From Juglans regia (lineage: Eukaryota > Streptophyta > Magnoliopsida > Fagales > Juglandaceae): a DNA stretch of 64,000 nt. Position 1 is the stretch's first letter, and each line of letters starts with the position of its first letter. The translations under genes were made by a program, and so were the position numbers. The stretch covers positions 26,368,558-26,432,557 of the forward strand of contig NC_049916.1 of the NCBI RefSeq assembly GCF_001411555.2, written 5' to 3'. Positions 36,153 through 47,598 of this stretch are shown piece after piece. Below the pieces are notes generated by a model. That model ran no database searches, was not told where the DNA came from, and was given only the letters and a program-made list of their open reading frames with translations.

Positions 36153-38978
36153 ATGGGGAAAATCGAACTGCAAAACCTGCATCGGCAGCAGAATCACGAG
36201 GCTGACAGTAATCAAGTTTCTTCGGGCTTTTTCTGTGACGGATGTTCGGTGGCTCTCAACAGAGTTGGAAGGGAGTTTAGTTTCAAGTGCTTCTTCGTTT
36301 TGATTCTGACTCTATCGGTTTTGGTTTCTGGGATCTTCTGGGTCCTTCCTTTTCATTCAATCAAGTGCGGGTTCGATGCAAAAGATGCAATTAAACTCGG
36401 CGGTATCCATCTTATCCTTGTGTTTCATCTGTTGTTTGGGTTTTCGAGCGAGTGAGTGCTTGAATGTTGCTTGTTTTCTTGTGTGTAATTAGGGTTTTGG
36501 GATGCTTTGAGAAAATAGAGATTGGCTATTTTTAGATTATTGTTCGGTGATTAGGGTTATCTTTTGATTGGAGAAAATGGGTATTTGGTATTTACGAAGT
36601 CGTTTTGTACTTTCCTCTTATCCGATTTTTGAATATTTGGTAGTTGCTTGTATTGTTTATAATTTTTTTTTTGTCTTTTCCAGCTACAGTTCAGGCATAC
36701 TTCAGACTAGACAAGCCAGTTACAGAGCTTGTTCCACACATTCGAAGATTAGAATATGATATCTACGGGGAAATTTGTGTTCCTGGCATAAAGGTATAGC
36801 TTCAAGCCTCAGATATCAGTTCGCCACTAGTAATGAAACTCAAAAAATTAACTCGATCTAATTCCTCTCAACAGGTGGCTATCATATCCATGCACCAATC
36901 TGGTGCATCTAACTGGACTGATGTGGTGTTTGGTGTTCTTTCTGACCCAATAAATGTTCCTATAAGTCCAGTGTCCCTAAGTTTGCTGAGATCATCTTTA
37001 ATTGAACTGTTCCTTCAGCACTCCAATCTGACCTTCACATCATCTATTTTTGGGAAGACAACTATGTTTCAGATTCTGAAGTATCCACGGGGGTTAACTA
37101 TAATCCCAGTGCAATTTTCTTCAATTTGGCAGATCCCCCAGATTCTATTTAATTTTACTCTAAATAATTCGATATCTGATATACTGGAAGATTTCATCGA
37201 GTTCAAGGATCAGTTGAAGATAGGATTGTATCTGAGGTCTTACGAGGTATAACACTCACTTAAGTATCTTTTTGCACATTCAACTTTGGGCATTGATGGT
37301 TAGCACTCTGGATAGGCTCCACCAATTTCGACGTCAAACCCTCAATATAGTTGTTTCACGTTTTCTTAGAAAATTTGTGCTTCCTAACTGAGGTCCTTTT
37401 ACAATTCAGTAAAAACTAATGGCAAAACCCTTAAACACTTGATTAAGGAATCAGCCTCTGGGTAATTGTCATTAAGAAAAAAATGTGAGTAACTTATTCT
37501 TGGAAATCAGGAAGTATTTAACAGTTTATATGCTTTTACGTACCACATTATAGTGGTCCTAAATCCCTCCATCGTTCCAGGTGTGAACTGACTACTAAAA
37601 ACTCATACTCAAATCCATCACTGCATACATAGGGCAACGGACGTTACAATTTGGTTTCAATTCGGTTGGGTAATCTGGCATGCCGGGAACCCTTATTCAA
37701 GTTTCAGTTATGATAATGGATATTTGGCTTCATTGTTTCTTTCCATGCAGAGTGTGTATGTCCAGATAACAAATGATGCTGGCTCCACAATAGCTCTGCC
37801 AGTTACAGTTCAGGCTTCAGTCATGTCTGATCTTGGGAGTCTTCTGCCGCAGAGACTGAAGCAATTGGCTGAAACTATCACAGGCTCTCCTGCACAAAAT
37901 CTTGGCCTTGATAACACAGTTTTTGGTAAGGTTAAAAGCATCAGTTTATCTTCCTATCTAAAGGGTACTATTAATGCTACCCCTCCTAGTCCTTCTCCAT
38001 CTCCATCTCCATCTCCATCCCCAGAACCAAGTAATTATCCATCAATTTTGCCATATCCTGCTCTTTCTCCGCTTGCCTCTCCAATGTCCTCGCCAAACAT
38101 TAAGCACCGCTCACCTGCACCTTCTATGGTAATTGTGCATCCTCCTCGTCCTTTCCCATATCAGGGTTTCAGAAATTCTCCAAACCTCTCACCTTCTCAC
38201 TATAACCCAACAGTTCCTTCTGCCTTTTCACCTTTGGTGTCAACTCCTAACGCCCCTCCTACGGGTCCCACTTCCCAGTTGTCTCCCGATCTGTCACCTA
38301 TACCTGAAGTATCATATGCTCCCAGTCCACGCCAGGACAAGGGAAGTGCTGAAGGCTTGTTTTCTCCATCGCTTGCACCATCACCATCATGTAAGTCATG
38401 AGATATTTATTTTCCTATTTTCACCTAAGATGGTTCTTGAATTTAACTGGTTAACCCATTTTAGGTTACATACATGAATAATTTGTTAAGAGAATATGCA
38501 TCCTTGGAGCTGGATTACGATTTGTGTAAACAAACAGGAGGGAATTAAAATAGGTACATATAAAAAGATCAAACTCACACGGACACCGTATATACTGTCT
38601 ATATAATGGAACTTAGATGCAGGTACCATATCTACCGTATGTAAATAGGGGTGTAACCCTAATTTGCACTATTAATGATTGCTATATCTATTTGATAACC
38701 TGGGCAAGTTAGATACATGCGTTCTTTTATGTGGTGTTGGCGTGGTGATATGGGATTTCAATCACAGCTATAGTGTTGCCTTTGTTGACCTAATTTTTTA
38801 AAAAATTATTATTGTACCCTGTGTGTTTTCTTATTTTTAAACGGCCATGTATTGTGGAAGTTATATTCACACGATTTGTATTCATGCAGCTTTGGCAGCA
38901 GTTACTTCATACCAGCAGATCTGGTTATTGGGGTTTTCTGGACTCTGGATCTTTTGTCTCTTTTGTTGGTTGGCTTGA
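36153..38978 (+). CDS. DUF7036-domain membrane protein with Pro/Ser-rich region
   Basis: Five exons join in frame with GT-AG introns: 36153..36402, 36684..36793, 36875..37246, 37751..38390 and 38890..38978. The product is 486 residues. One membrane span lies near residues 45-67 (FKCFFVLILTLSVLVSGIFW). Two extracytoplasmic blocks typical of the plant-only DUF7036 family follow, the second including VYVQITNDAGSTIALPVTVQ. Next is a Pro/Ser-rich stretch with (SP)n and YAPSP/SPSLAPSPS runs, resembling arabinogalactan or extensin-like modules. The protein ends in a hydrophobic tail (QQIWLLGFSGLWIF...), a second span or a GPI-attachment signal. Cell-surface location is inference and the function is unknown. 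The ATG at 36153 is the first in frame; the frame extends upstream only to a GTG at 36054. Confidence 0.85.
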
Positions 38979-39990
38979 TATATAATTTTCATGACACAAC
39001 CTAAAGATAGTTTCCACGGCATACAGACACAACAGCTTAGTGACGTCCTTACACCCAGTTTTGTTTTGGCAAGGGGAGTAGATGCTCCTCTGAAAAGTTT
39101 GACAGATTTCCATCCAAGAAACATAAATGTAAGAAGAAAGATACATTGCAGGTCAAAGCCAGCAAAGGTGGCAGGCCTTTCATTTATTTTGTGCATCTGC
39201 AGAAAAGTAATGTTATCCAGAAATGTGATAAAGCAGGGTTATATACTCGTGAAAAATTAGGGTAAACTTTTATAAAAATACAGAATGTTGATTTTTGGAT
39301 GTTTGGTTGCCTGATTCTTTTTCTTTTTTTCCCAATTGCTAAAGAAAGAATTAAATCAAGAAAGTCAAATGTGAAGTAGAAAGAGGAAGATAATGTGAAA
39401 AGTGGGTTCCTTGGGAGGGTGTAGCAAGTCTTTTAGCAGAAAGAATTTTCATCCCAGGGAAACTAGAAAACAAGTTGGTTTTAGATTTCTCTGATCACCT
39501 GGCCATTTTGAAAATGCCATGTTGTACTGCGATACGGATGTGCTAAGATCAGATGTCATTATCGTGCACACCTTCAAGGAGACGTGATTTCCTCTCGTGG
39601 GGCCGAGTGGCTTTTGTTGGGCCAAATCTCTTGCACATCTCTTACAAAAATTAGCTCCCAATTTCTACTTTTAGACCATCAAATTCGAGCAAAAAATCAG
39701 AAAAGATCCCATTCTGAGAACAATATTTTCCGGCATTACATCCGCCTGCGATAGGTCGTGCCATGTAAATCAGATCTCACATATGGCAAAGCTGAGCACC
39801 ATGCAACCATACAATTATCTAAAGAATACCATGGCTCCCCAACTTTCCCCCCTTTATGATTCCCTATAAGAAAACATCTAACTCCTGACATCTGTATTCC
39901 TGACTTTTGCCTAGGTTTCAACATTTAAAGGAAATAATCACTACAAAATTTCTCCCAAAATATTCCAAGGAAAAACAGAATAAATAAGCT
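38979..39990. other. 3' flank of the DUF7036 gene, no further gene seen
   Basis: Presumed 3'UTR and intergenic sequence. Short frames on both strands (e.g. 38,991-39,260) show no domain. Confidence 0.4.
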
Positions 39991-39994
39991 AATA

Positions 39995-40185
39995 TTATTA
40001 TTATTTTTATTTATGTCGGGAACCTCTCCAAGGCAGGGGCCTTCGGACCCACCCCTACAGAATAAACCCCGGTCCCATACACCGCACTCTCGGAAGTTTC
40101 CTTACACGGAACTAGTTAAATTACTGACTTTCTAGTGATACTCCAAGACTAAAGCCTTCACCACTTGGGCCAAATCTAACTAGAA
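39995..40185 (-). mobile_element. tRNA-derived SINE
   Basis: Read on the minus strand, TTGGCCCAAGTGGTGAAGGC (40173-40154) resembles the box A region of a tRNA-Leu/Ser type promoter. It is followed by a body with TAGTTCCGTGTAAGGAAACT, GGGACCGGGGTTTATTCTG and GGTGGGTCCGAAGGCCCC, and then a (TAA)n-like tail at about 40,010-39,995. Box B is poorly kept. It lies just downstream of the RBL10-like gene. Confidence 0.5.
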
Positions 40186-40340
40186 GTACAATAATTGCGA
40201 TCTCAGTGTAAATAAAAAAGAAACAACCAGCAATGCACCTTTTAACCGAATAATAATATTCAATACGAGTATCTCATTTCAAGAAATTAGAGAAAGCTCA
40301 GTCTAGAAACCAATAGTTTCAGTAAAACCGCCTCTGTTTC

Positions 40341-43300
40341 TCATTTTCTCTGGATGAGGTAGAATATTGGTGCCCTGTCTGCAAAAACTCTCCGTCCATC
40401 CTTCGAAACAGACTCATACTTCCATGCAGGTCCAAGAAGCCAAGATGTGGCAGCCCCACCAAGCAAGCCTCCTAACTGAAGTTGTGAACGATGTATCAAA
40501 AGGTGGTACTAGTGTTAAAGGCAGAATAAATAGAGTGTGGGACATCCTCACTCAATAATCAACCAAAACGTGAGGAAAGAATCATATGCAGCTTCCTGTT
40601 ATGACTCATTAACTATGAAATTCCAAATGTTCCCAGATAAAACAAGACTGTTGTCTACTTAGGATTTAGAAGGATTAAATGGCAAGAATTTCAATGGAAG
40701 TCGTCGACTTTGTAGACGAAATATACCATGGAAGCTGAACTTTTGGTGTCAGTTTTTTCCATAACTTCTTCAAAATCAACACAGCCAAATTAGTGCACAA
40801 GCTTACTTTTAAATATCGCACAAACTTAAATTTGAATTATAGATATCATATCGAACCACATGAGTGCGCATCAAATTCATGAATGAAGCTAAAATCAAAG
40901 AATTAGGAGACTAGAATTGAAAAAAAAAAAGATGCAAGGGAAGATCCAATCTTTTCTTTAAGTTTGATTGCACAGCATACCTAATCTGCCATTGCATAAG
41001 CCATAAGGCATTCTGTTAACTGGGGGTACCATAGGTCTCTCTCTCTCTCTCATGCCCGGATGGTACATTAAAGTAGGTTTCTACAAATTCTCACAAAACA
41101 TAACCTTTTTTTATAGCCCACCAATTAGTTGTACTTTGACTCTCTTAGAAGTCTAATAAACAAAATTTAAGACAAAAGGATAATGAATAGCAAGAAAAAC
41201 AGCAATACCATACTTACATGTCCCCAGTTATCAATGCCTTTGGACAGTAGCCCGATAGTCTGCACCAGACAAACTTCTTGTCACTTATCAAAAAAGAAAA
41301 AACATAAACTTCTTGTTATCAATTCAACCGATACAAAAATACCATAATTTTTTGCTACATGCATTTCTAGGCAGAGCAGTGATTCATTTTTCACAATCTA
41401 ACAGACTTGATTAAACATGCTTAGAAAAAATATAAATGTTTCAATTGAATCACTGTTTTGATTGCCCCTACAAAACCTGGACAATTTGAGATTGGTAAGG
41501 GAAATGAGAGACATGCCATATTCAGAACAACAACTCGCGCTATGTGTTGCAGATCTTCTTTGCCACCTCCAACCAGTTGTCTATGCCTCATTACAAACAC
41601 AGCAACTGTTCCAACCTGAATCAAACACCAGGAGTTTGACAAAGGAAGAAAACGAGCAAACCTTTTTTGAGTATAGCTTACTTCTATTGTCTCAGAAACT
41701 AATTCCACCTTCTTTAGGGAAGCGAATTCTAAATAGAGAAGGGGGGCGCTGATGAAAGAACCCTTGGCTGAAATAGAGTTCAAACATACTTACTAGTCCA
41801 AAGATTGCTCCCGAAGCACCAACTGCAGGTGCTTTGCAAAACCAATAACTCATTGCTGAACCTGATTTCTTGAAAATACAAAATCAGATTACAAGTGGGT
41901 AAACAATTTCATCAGCTACTACAGAGAGGTTAGAAGCTGTTACTTGCAATAGCAGAGGCAAAGTAAACTGCAAGAAATCTCCTAGGACCACTGATTTTCT
42001 CGGCACTAGGACCAATTGAATTCAAAGAATAACAGTTGACCTGGAAAAGACAATCCTTTTTCAGACCCAGTCATAGAACATAAGCCATTAAAAGAGAAAT
42101 ATCAAGCAGGAAGATTCAAATCAGACCATTAGATGCCCAATGTTGGCATGCAAAAAGGAAGATGTTGCTAGCCTCCACAATTGGCCTGCGTCAATGAGAC
42201 TATTTATCTGTATACAACTTGAATAAATCATATGAAGGTAAGGAGCCCAAAAGATAGATGGTCTGATATGAAAGAGGAAATATTTCTAGATTTTTATTTG
42301 CACCGTTACCTTAGCTCCCCATAATAGTAGTTTCCCTTGTGTTGCGGTTTGTGCAATAAAAACTCTGCACACATGATTTAACCAGTAATGAGCTGTTAAC
42401 TTGGATGCATACGGCATGTCTTTTCATGACTTCCTTGTATAGCTAAACTAGCATGCATAGGCGACCCTCTTGTATATGCCCCGTATACTCGGGCTTTTGT
42501 TTATTTAATGATCAATAAAATTTTTCTTTATCGATCAAAAAAAAAAAAAAAAAACTTGGGTGCATACAAACTTTTCAAAAACTTAAAAAGTAAATAAATG
42601 TGCCTAACAAATCTAGGGACAGCAGTAAAGGAGAAAAATGAAAGTGAAAAAGATGTAGCATTGAATTATTAGTTTTGTAGGACAAATTAGTGAACGCTAT
42701 CTATGAAGAATGCACCTTACTAATAATATCCTTTTTTGAACAGATCAGACACTGGTACTCACAATACATTAGCAGCAAGTAGAATATTGGTCCACCTTCT
42801 TCCATCGAATGAATTCTTGCTGGATATCTTTGAGTGTGGCACCCCATCATTTCTAAATCCATTTCTTTTTTCTCCCCCATCAAAGAAAGATAAACAAGTT
42901 GAATATGTGGATGTCACAGCATCTTTTGATAACTGAAGAAAATTAATTCCCCTGAATTGCAAGGTTTTTTCGTGCCATACATCCTTCAATCTAGGCACGT
43001 GATCGAGACAGGATAGTTTCTGTTTAATAAGAAATCAGTGGCAATCAAGAGTTTTGAAACAAAAATACATAAGAGAATCTTGTCCCATGCATTAATGTGG
43101 CACTGGAAACAAAAAGAAGTCCCTTTATGTCACCCATTTAAATTATAATCGGAGACAAAATCAAAATAAGGAAATTTCAAAGTTAACAGCAACACAACCT
43201 CTTCAATTATGTCATCTCTAATGGTCTAATAAACAGACACATTCATAAAAATCTACTACAGACATTTGACAAAGGGCGTAGCCCAAGTATACGGGAAGTA

Positions 43301-43818
43301 TACAAGAGAAGTACCTAAAATGCATAAGGTGTAGCCCAAGTTGATTGGAGATTATCATTCACATATCGCTGTAGATTATGATTTTATCACACTTTTACAC
43401 CCCATAGATTCATCGTAAATTCAGAGACGCACAGAAGCTACTCTCAGGGTCTTTAAAGAAAAAAGGGAAAATGCAAACTTTTGTTAATGACTCACCCACA
43501 AAATGAAAAAGGACGAATTGAAAGAGTTCAACCCAGCTATACCGATAGAATTGAAGTTCTAACATTACCCGAGAAAATAAACAGAAAATTAGCAAATGGG
43601 AAAGAGAGACATAGAGAGAGTGGGGGAGACAGGAGTACCTGGAAGCAGGAATGAAGAAGCAACCCTAATTCAAGGCGGTGGCTGACATGGAAGCGGAGAA
43701 GGTAGCCGATGTGGAGAGAAGCCGCGGTGGTGGCGAGACTAAGCGGTCTTGATGTGGGTGTGGAAGCCACCTCCCATATGTGGAAAAAGGATGGTTGAGG
43801 CAGAGCTGAAGCCATCAT
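40341..43818 (-). CDS. RBL10: Chloroplast rhomboid-like intramembrane serine protease (RBL10-like)
   Basis: Nine exons on the minus strand: 43818..43639, 43019..42763, 42364..42310, 42207..42127, 42040..41944, 41861..41794, 41615..41517, 41259..41218 and 40475..40341. The product is 337 residues. The first ~90 residues look like a plastid transit peptide. The rhomboid core follows: [38 protein letters not shown] then [10 protein letters not shown] (HxxxN motif), [15 protein letters not shown] (GxSG with the catalytic Ser), and GIDNWGHLGGLLGG (catalytic His). The protein ends [20 protein letters not shown] plus a short tail. Arabidopsis RBL10 is a chloroplast inner-envelope protease linked to plastid lipid transfer. 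All introns are GT-AG except intron 7, which appears to be GC-AG (ATG|GCATGT ... GTGCAG|ACT). Phases agree at every junction. Confidence 0.93.
42425..42558 (+). mobile_element. Short poly(A)-tailed retroelement in an RBL10-like intron
   Basis: Contains CTTGTATATGCCCCGTATAC, then TCGGGCTTTTGTTTATTTAA, then AATTTTTCTTTATCGATC and an A run of about 18. It resembles the tails at 1021, 13,515 and 51,015 in layout, and lies antisense to the host gene. Confidence 0.55.
43262..43345 (-). mobile_element. Retroelement fragment, same family without tail
   Basis: The complement carries AGGTACTTCTCTTGTATACT, then TCCCGTATACTTGGGCTACG, related to the 1021-1136 element. GGGCTACACC appears again about 45 bp away. 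No poly(A) end is left. Confidence 0.4.
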
Positions 43819-44881
43819 TTCCCTCTCTCTCCTCCGAACTCCGAAACTAGTGTCTGCGTGTCAGTTTCGAGTCCAGCGTATGTTCTTTTTATTTTTTATC
43901 GTTTTATCACACTTGCATAAGATATTAACGGATATCAATATATCATTGAAAACAATAAAATTTAAGATGAATTTCATTATTGAAACGTTCAAATGTAATC
44001 ATTTAAAAAAATAATAATAAATATGAGATTCAAATAAAAAAAATTTATTTTTAATAATAATTTTTTTTAAATAATTATAATGCACTTACACATATAACAT
44101 TATTTCTTTTAATAATATTATTATGTCTTACTTGAAATGATGTTAATTTTTTTATTCTTTTCTTAAACTTATTTTTATTCAACTAATTTCATATATTTGA
44201 ATTTAGTATAAGAATTATTATATTTTCGAGTTAGTGCATAAAAGCACACCATTCATATATCTTAAATAGTAATATTTAATTTATAAAATTTAAAATTTAA
44301 AATTTATCTTTTAAATCAAATTACATCATTTAAGCACTTTACTCGATATGCTTTACGTACCGACTTAAAAAATATAATATTTTTAAATTAGGATCCCTAC
44401 AAGATAATTTACCCTATATTTTTTGTTCCATTACAATAAGTAGATGACCCTATCAGATAACAACACCATACATAGGTATATCACTCGATCCACTTGAGAT
44501 ATAGGGCTGTGATTACGTACCTGAAAAGCTTCAACGTGTTTTCATCACAGCTATATATCTTGATGATCATTCTTACCTTAATTAGTTTATTTATTTTACC
44601 TGCCTTGGAAGCAACATAATTATGAATTGTAGAGCTCAGAGAAACTGTTTTTAGCACCTGGCAGTGACATGAACACAAAGCTAGCTATAGAATGGGCCAA
44701 GAATGCCACCAGGAAATACCTGCAAAAAAGTTCACAGCTTTCTTATTCAACCGCCATGGTTCTGCAGAGAAAATACTGGCCAATTCCTAGTCTCACCGAC
44801 CCAATTTCACCACAAAAGTAACAGATACATTTACTCAAGAACAGAAGGCTGGCCTTGATTCGAATCTTACCCCCAGAAGAA
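43819..44881. other. Intergenic region between RBL10-like and RING genes
   Basis: The segment right of 43,818 is the presumed RBL10-like promoter and leader. The rest is AT-rich, with no recognisable gene. The 44,500-44,880 part is probably the 3'UTR of the RING gene. Confidence 0.4.
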
Positions 44882-45742
44882 CTAGTATGGAGTAGAATCT
44901 TCAAAATTAAGGTAGCGTTGTGCCCAACTCGACAGTGCACGGAAAGGCCAGAAAAAGAACAGTCGATTCCATAACCAGTTGATCAGCCCGTTTGTTAGAT
45001 CTTCAAAGTGAAAACCTTCATCATCTCTAAAGTCTTCTAGAACGTAGTTGTCGTAAGTGTATTGCAGCTCATAGCGGCAAACAGGGCAAGTGTTGTGGAT
45101 GGAGAGCCAAGGGACAATGCAATCGAAATGATAGAAATGTTTGCATGGCATCTGTCTCACTTCCCCACCAAGCTCAAAATCTTCCTTGCACACCGGGCAA
45201 CTTGGGTCGTCATCTAAATGCTTCTGCGTGAGTTTCACCCTTGGCAGTAAGGCTTCGATGGCTGAAACTGCAGCAACCGGAGCCGGAGGCGGCCCTGGCT
45301 GCAGGTCATTCTGCCGGGCCATCCCTCCGACCAACTCGTTCAGCACCTCCTCAAATGGTGGAGAAATAAGTCTTGGTGGACGAGGCGGTCCGACAAGAGT
45401 AATCCCAGCTTGTTGAAATGGTCCTCCATTTCCAACTTCAGAGACCCCTAATTCCAATCTCCTGCCAAAAGCAGCATTTTGACGAGGCCTTGGAGATGGG
45501 TCGAGCAGGCGAGCCAAGGCGTCTAGGCTCCTGAGGCCAGTGATCACGGGGCTAGGCCTTGTCATGTCCAGATCAAGATGCAACTCATGGAAGCAATAGG
45601 GACACATGCATGTTTCGAATATGTTTGTGGAAACATTAATCCTAACACTACGATGGCAGTTTTGACACCAGAAATAACGGGAAGTTCTTGCTCTTCGGAT
45701 TCCTCTAATTGTGACACGAGGCCGACCGATGATCAGAGACAT
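44882..45742 (-). CDS. RING-H2 E3 ubiquitin-protein ligase with N-terminal zinc ribbon
   Basis: Intronless. From the preferred ATG (MSLIIGRPRVTIRGIRRART) the product is 286 residues; the frame is open to an earlier ATG at 45,787, giving 301. An N-terminal zinc ribbon (CQNC, then ETCMCPYC) precedes a low-complexity middle. The C3H2C3 RING reads CPVCKEDFELGGEVRQMPCK, then HFYHFDCIVPWL and NTCPVC; on 301-residue numbering its Cys/His are C197, C200, C215, H217, H220, C223, C234 and C237. It ends in an aromatic tail. This layout is that of plant RHC1A/RDUF-type (BTL) ligases, which pass ubiquitin from an E2 to substrates, often in stress or ABA responses. The substrate cannot be told. An invariant-looking P226-W227 supports E2 binding. 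Confidence 0.9.
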   Translation of the reverse strand: MSLIIGRPRVTIRGIRRARTSRYFWCQNCHRSVRINVSTNIFETCMCPYCFHELHLDLDMTRPSPVITGLRSLDALARLLDPSPRPRQNAAFGRRLELGVSEVGNGGPFQQAGITLVGPPRPPRLISPPFEEVLNELVGGMARQNDLQPGPPPAPVAAVSAIEALLPRVKLTQKHLDDDPSCPVCKEDFELGGEVRQMPCKHFYHFDCIVPWLSIHNTCPVCRYELQYTYDNYVLEDFRDDEGFHFEDLTNGLINWLWNRLFFFWPFRALSSWAQRYLNFEDSTPY

Positions 45743-45789
45743 CGTTTGGTTTTTAGGTATGTTTTCTCTCGGGAGAAAGAAGTGCATTG

Positions 45790-47598
45790 AAATTTATATG
45801 AGGGGCAAGGTTCATGAAGAGAGAAAAAGGATGGCTTTTCGGGGAGGCTACACGACCCAAGGCTTCCTTGTCTCTATCTTCAATGATGCATCTTTGGATT
45901 GCTTTTCTTCTTCTGCATGATGTCTGTCTCCTCTTAACAAAGCATAAGTATGGTTGGGAATTAAATGCTTCCAAGTAACATATAGCTTTTGTTTTCCTCC
46001 GAATATGAATATGATGATTAAATGATAAGTCCAAAATGGATCAAACTCTCGCACAATTCGAGCAGGCGTGCAAGAGAGTCCGAGCAAGTGAATAACTGTC
46101 TCGACTCGACTCTCGACCACTTGCTCAAAGGTTATGAAACCCACGACTCCCTCTCATGCGCACCCTTGTAATCCTAGCGGAGAACTGCAAAGAATCTCTT
46201 ATAAAATAATTTTTCTTGGATCATCCTACGGTTCAATATCATAATCAAGCAATTATATATCCTTTGTGTGTGAGATGAGATGATAACTACATCTGATTAC
46301 TGGATTTTTTTGGGATAAATAACCTAAAGATTACTGCTATTCTAATTTTCTATGGCCTATGCACGGTTTATTTGACATAATTTAATTTAAAAGATAAATT
46401 TTAAGTTAAAGAATCTTACAAATCAAATTTTACTATTTAAATTATATAAATTATATATTCTATGCAACGACTCGATAATAGAATAAATCAACTAAAATAT
46501 TGTTGTTGTAAAAAAAAAATCGGTATGTTTCCCTTAACCGGTAAATGGACATCTATAACTATATATAAAAGCCGAGTCATATAATTTCGACGTAGCATTC
46601 TACCTACAAAAGTAGGCATTCTATCCATTAAATTTGAAATATTATGTTTATGAAGTGGTAAATCTTTTAAAAGTAATGTTTCATTATGAACCATTGTAAC
46701 TTTTAAGTTTTATTTCTTTTCTTACATGTAAAGATATAAACTAATTTAAGACTCCACCAAAAAGTACTAATTCAACATTTATAATGTTTTGTATTTTAAA
46801 AGAAGTCATGTAAATATAACTCCAATGTGGCATTCTATAAAAAAAAGTAGACATTCTACCCAATAAACTTGAAGTGCTATGTTTATGGAGCGGTAATTAT
46901 TTTAAAAATAATGTTTCATTATGAATTATTATAATTTTTAAGTTTTATTTATTTTTTTACATATAAAAATATAAACTGATTCAAGTCTCTACATAAAAAT
47001 ATTATTTTAATTTTTATATTATTTCATCAAATAAACCGTCTCCTAAACCGTTTTAAATTTCTCTATTATAAAGCTCGATTTCTCCCTAAATCTATCTTTC
47101 TCATGCACAATGTATACAATAATCTGCGTAGCGTGAGTTATAGGTAGGCTTGTAATTAAGGATATGTAGTGTTAGGAGTACCGATGCATCTGACCGGTTC
47201 GATCAGCATTTCCGTCGTCGGAATCTCACGTCCTTTCTAAGAAATTAAAGACCGACGGTTGATGTCTAGTTAGTTAGTTAAGTGACCTTCTGGTAGCCAT
47301 ATAATATGGTGGTAGGCCCCAGCCCAGCCCATGAAAAACAGCAAACCAAACCGGCCCCGAGTGTAGAGTCTACTCACCCGAACAACCACGAGTTAACTCA
47401 CCTGCTTAAGCAAAACAAACCCCCCCTCTCTTTCTCTCTCCGTTTCTCTCTCTTAACACTCCCCTTGTTCCTCCCTAGTGAGAGAGAGAGAGCCGCTAAC
47501 AGTACTTTTAGAAAATTTTACTTTTTAATTTTCTCCCTATCCAAACAGCAAATTTCAATTCCAAAGAAATAGAAAGCAAAAAAAGAAAGAGAGAGAAA
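45790..47598. other. Intergenic region; promoter sides of the RING and RETICULATA-related genes
   Basis: The two flanking genes are divergently transcribed. About 45,790-46,140 is likely the RING leader/promoter and 47,400-47,598 is a CT/GA-rich 5'UTR of the RETICULATA-related gene. A diverged tandem duplication lies in between. No other gene is seen. Confidence 0.45.
46577..46995. repeat. Diverged tandem duplication, ~235-bp period
   Basis: TAGCATTCTACCTACAAAAG at 46,592 and TGGCATTCTATAAAAAAAAG at 46,827 start two copies. Both continue through GTAGGCATTCTA/GTAGACATTCTA, ATGTTTATG(A/G)AG(T/C)GGTAA, TAATGTTTCATTATGAA and ATATAAACTAATT/ATATAAACTGATT. The sequence is non-coding and the origin unknown. 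Confidence 0.6.
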
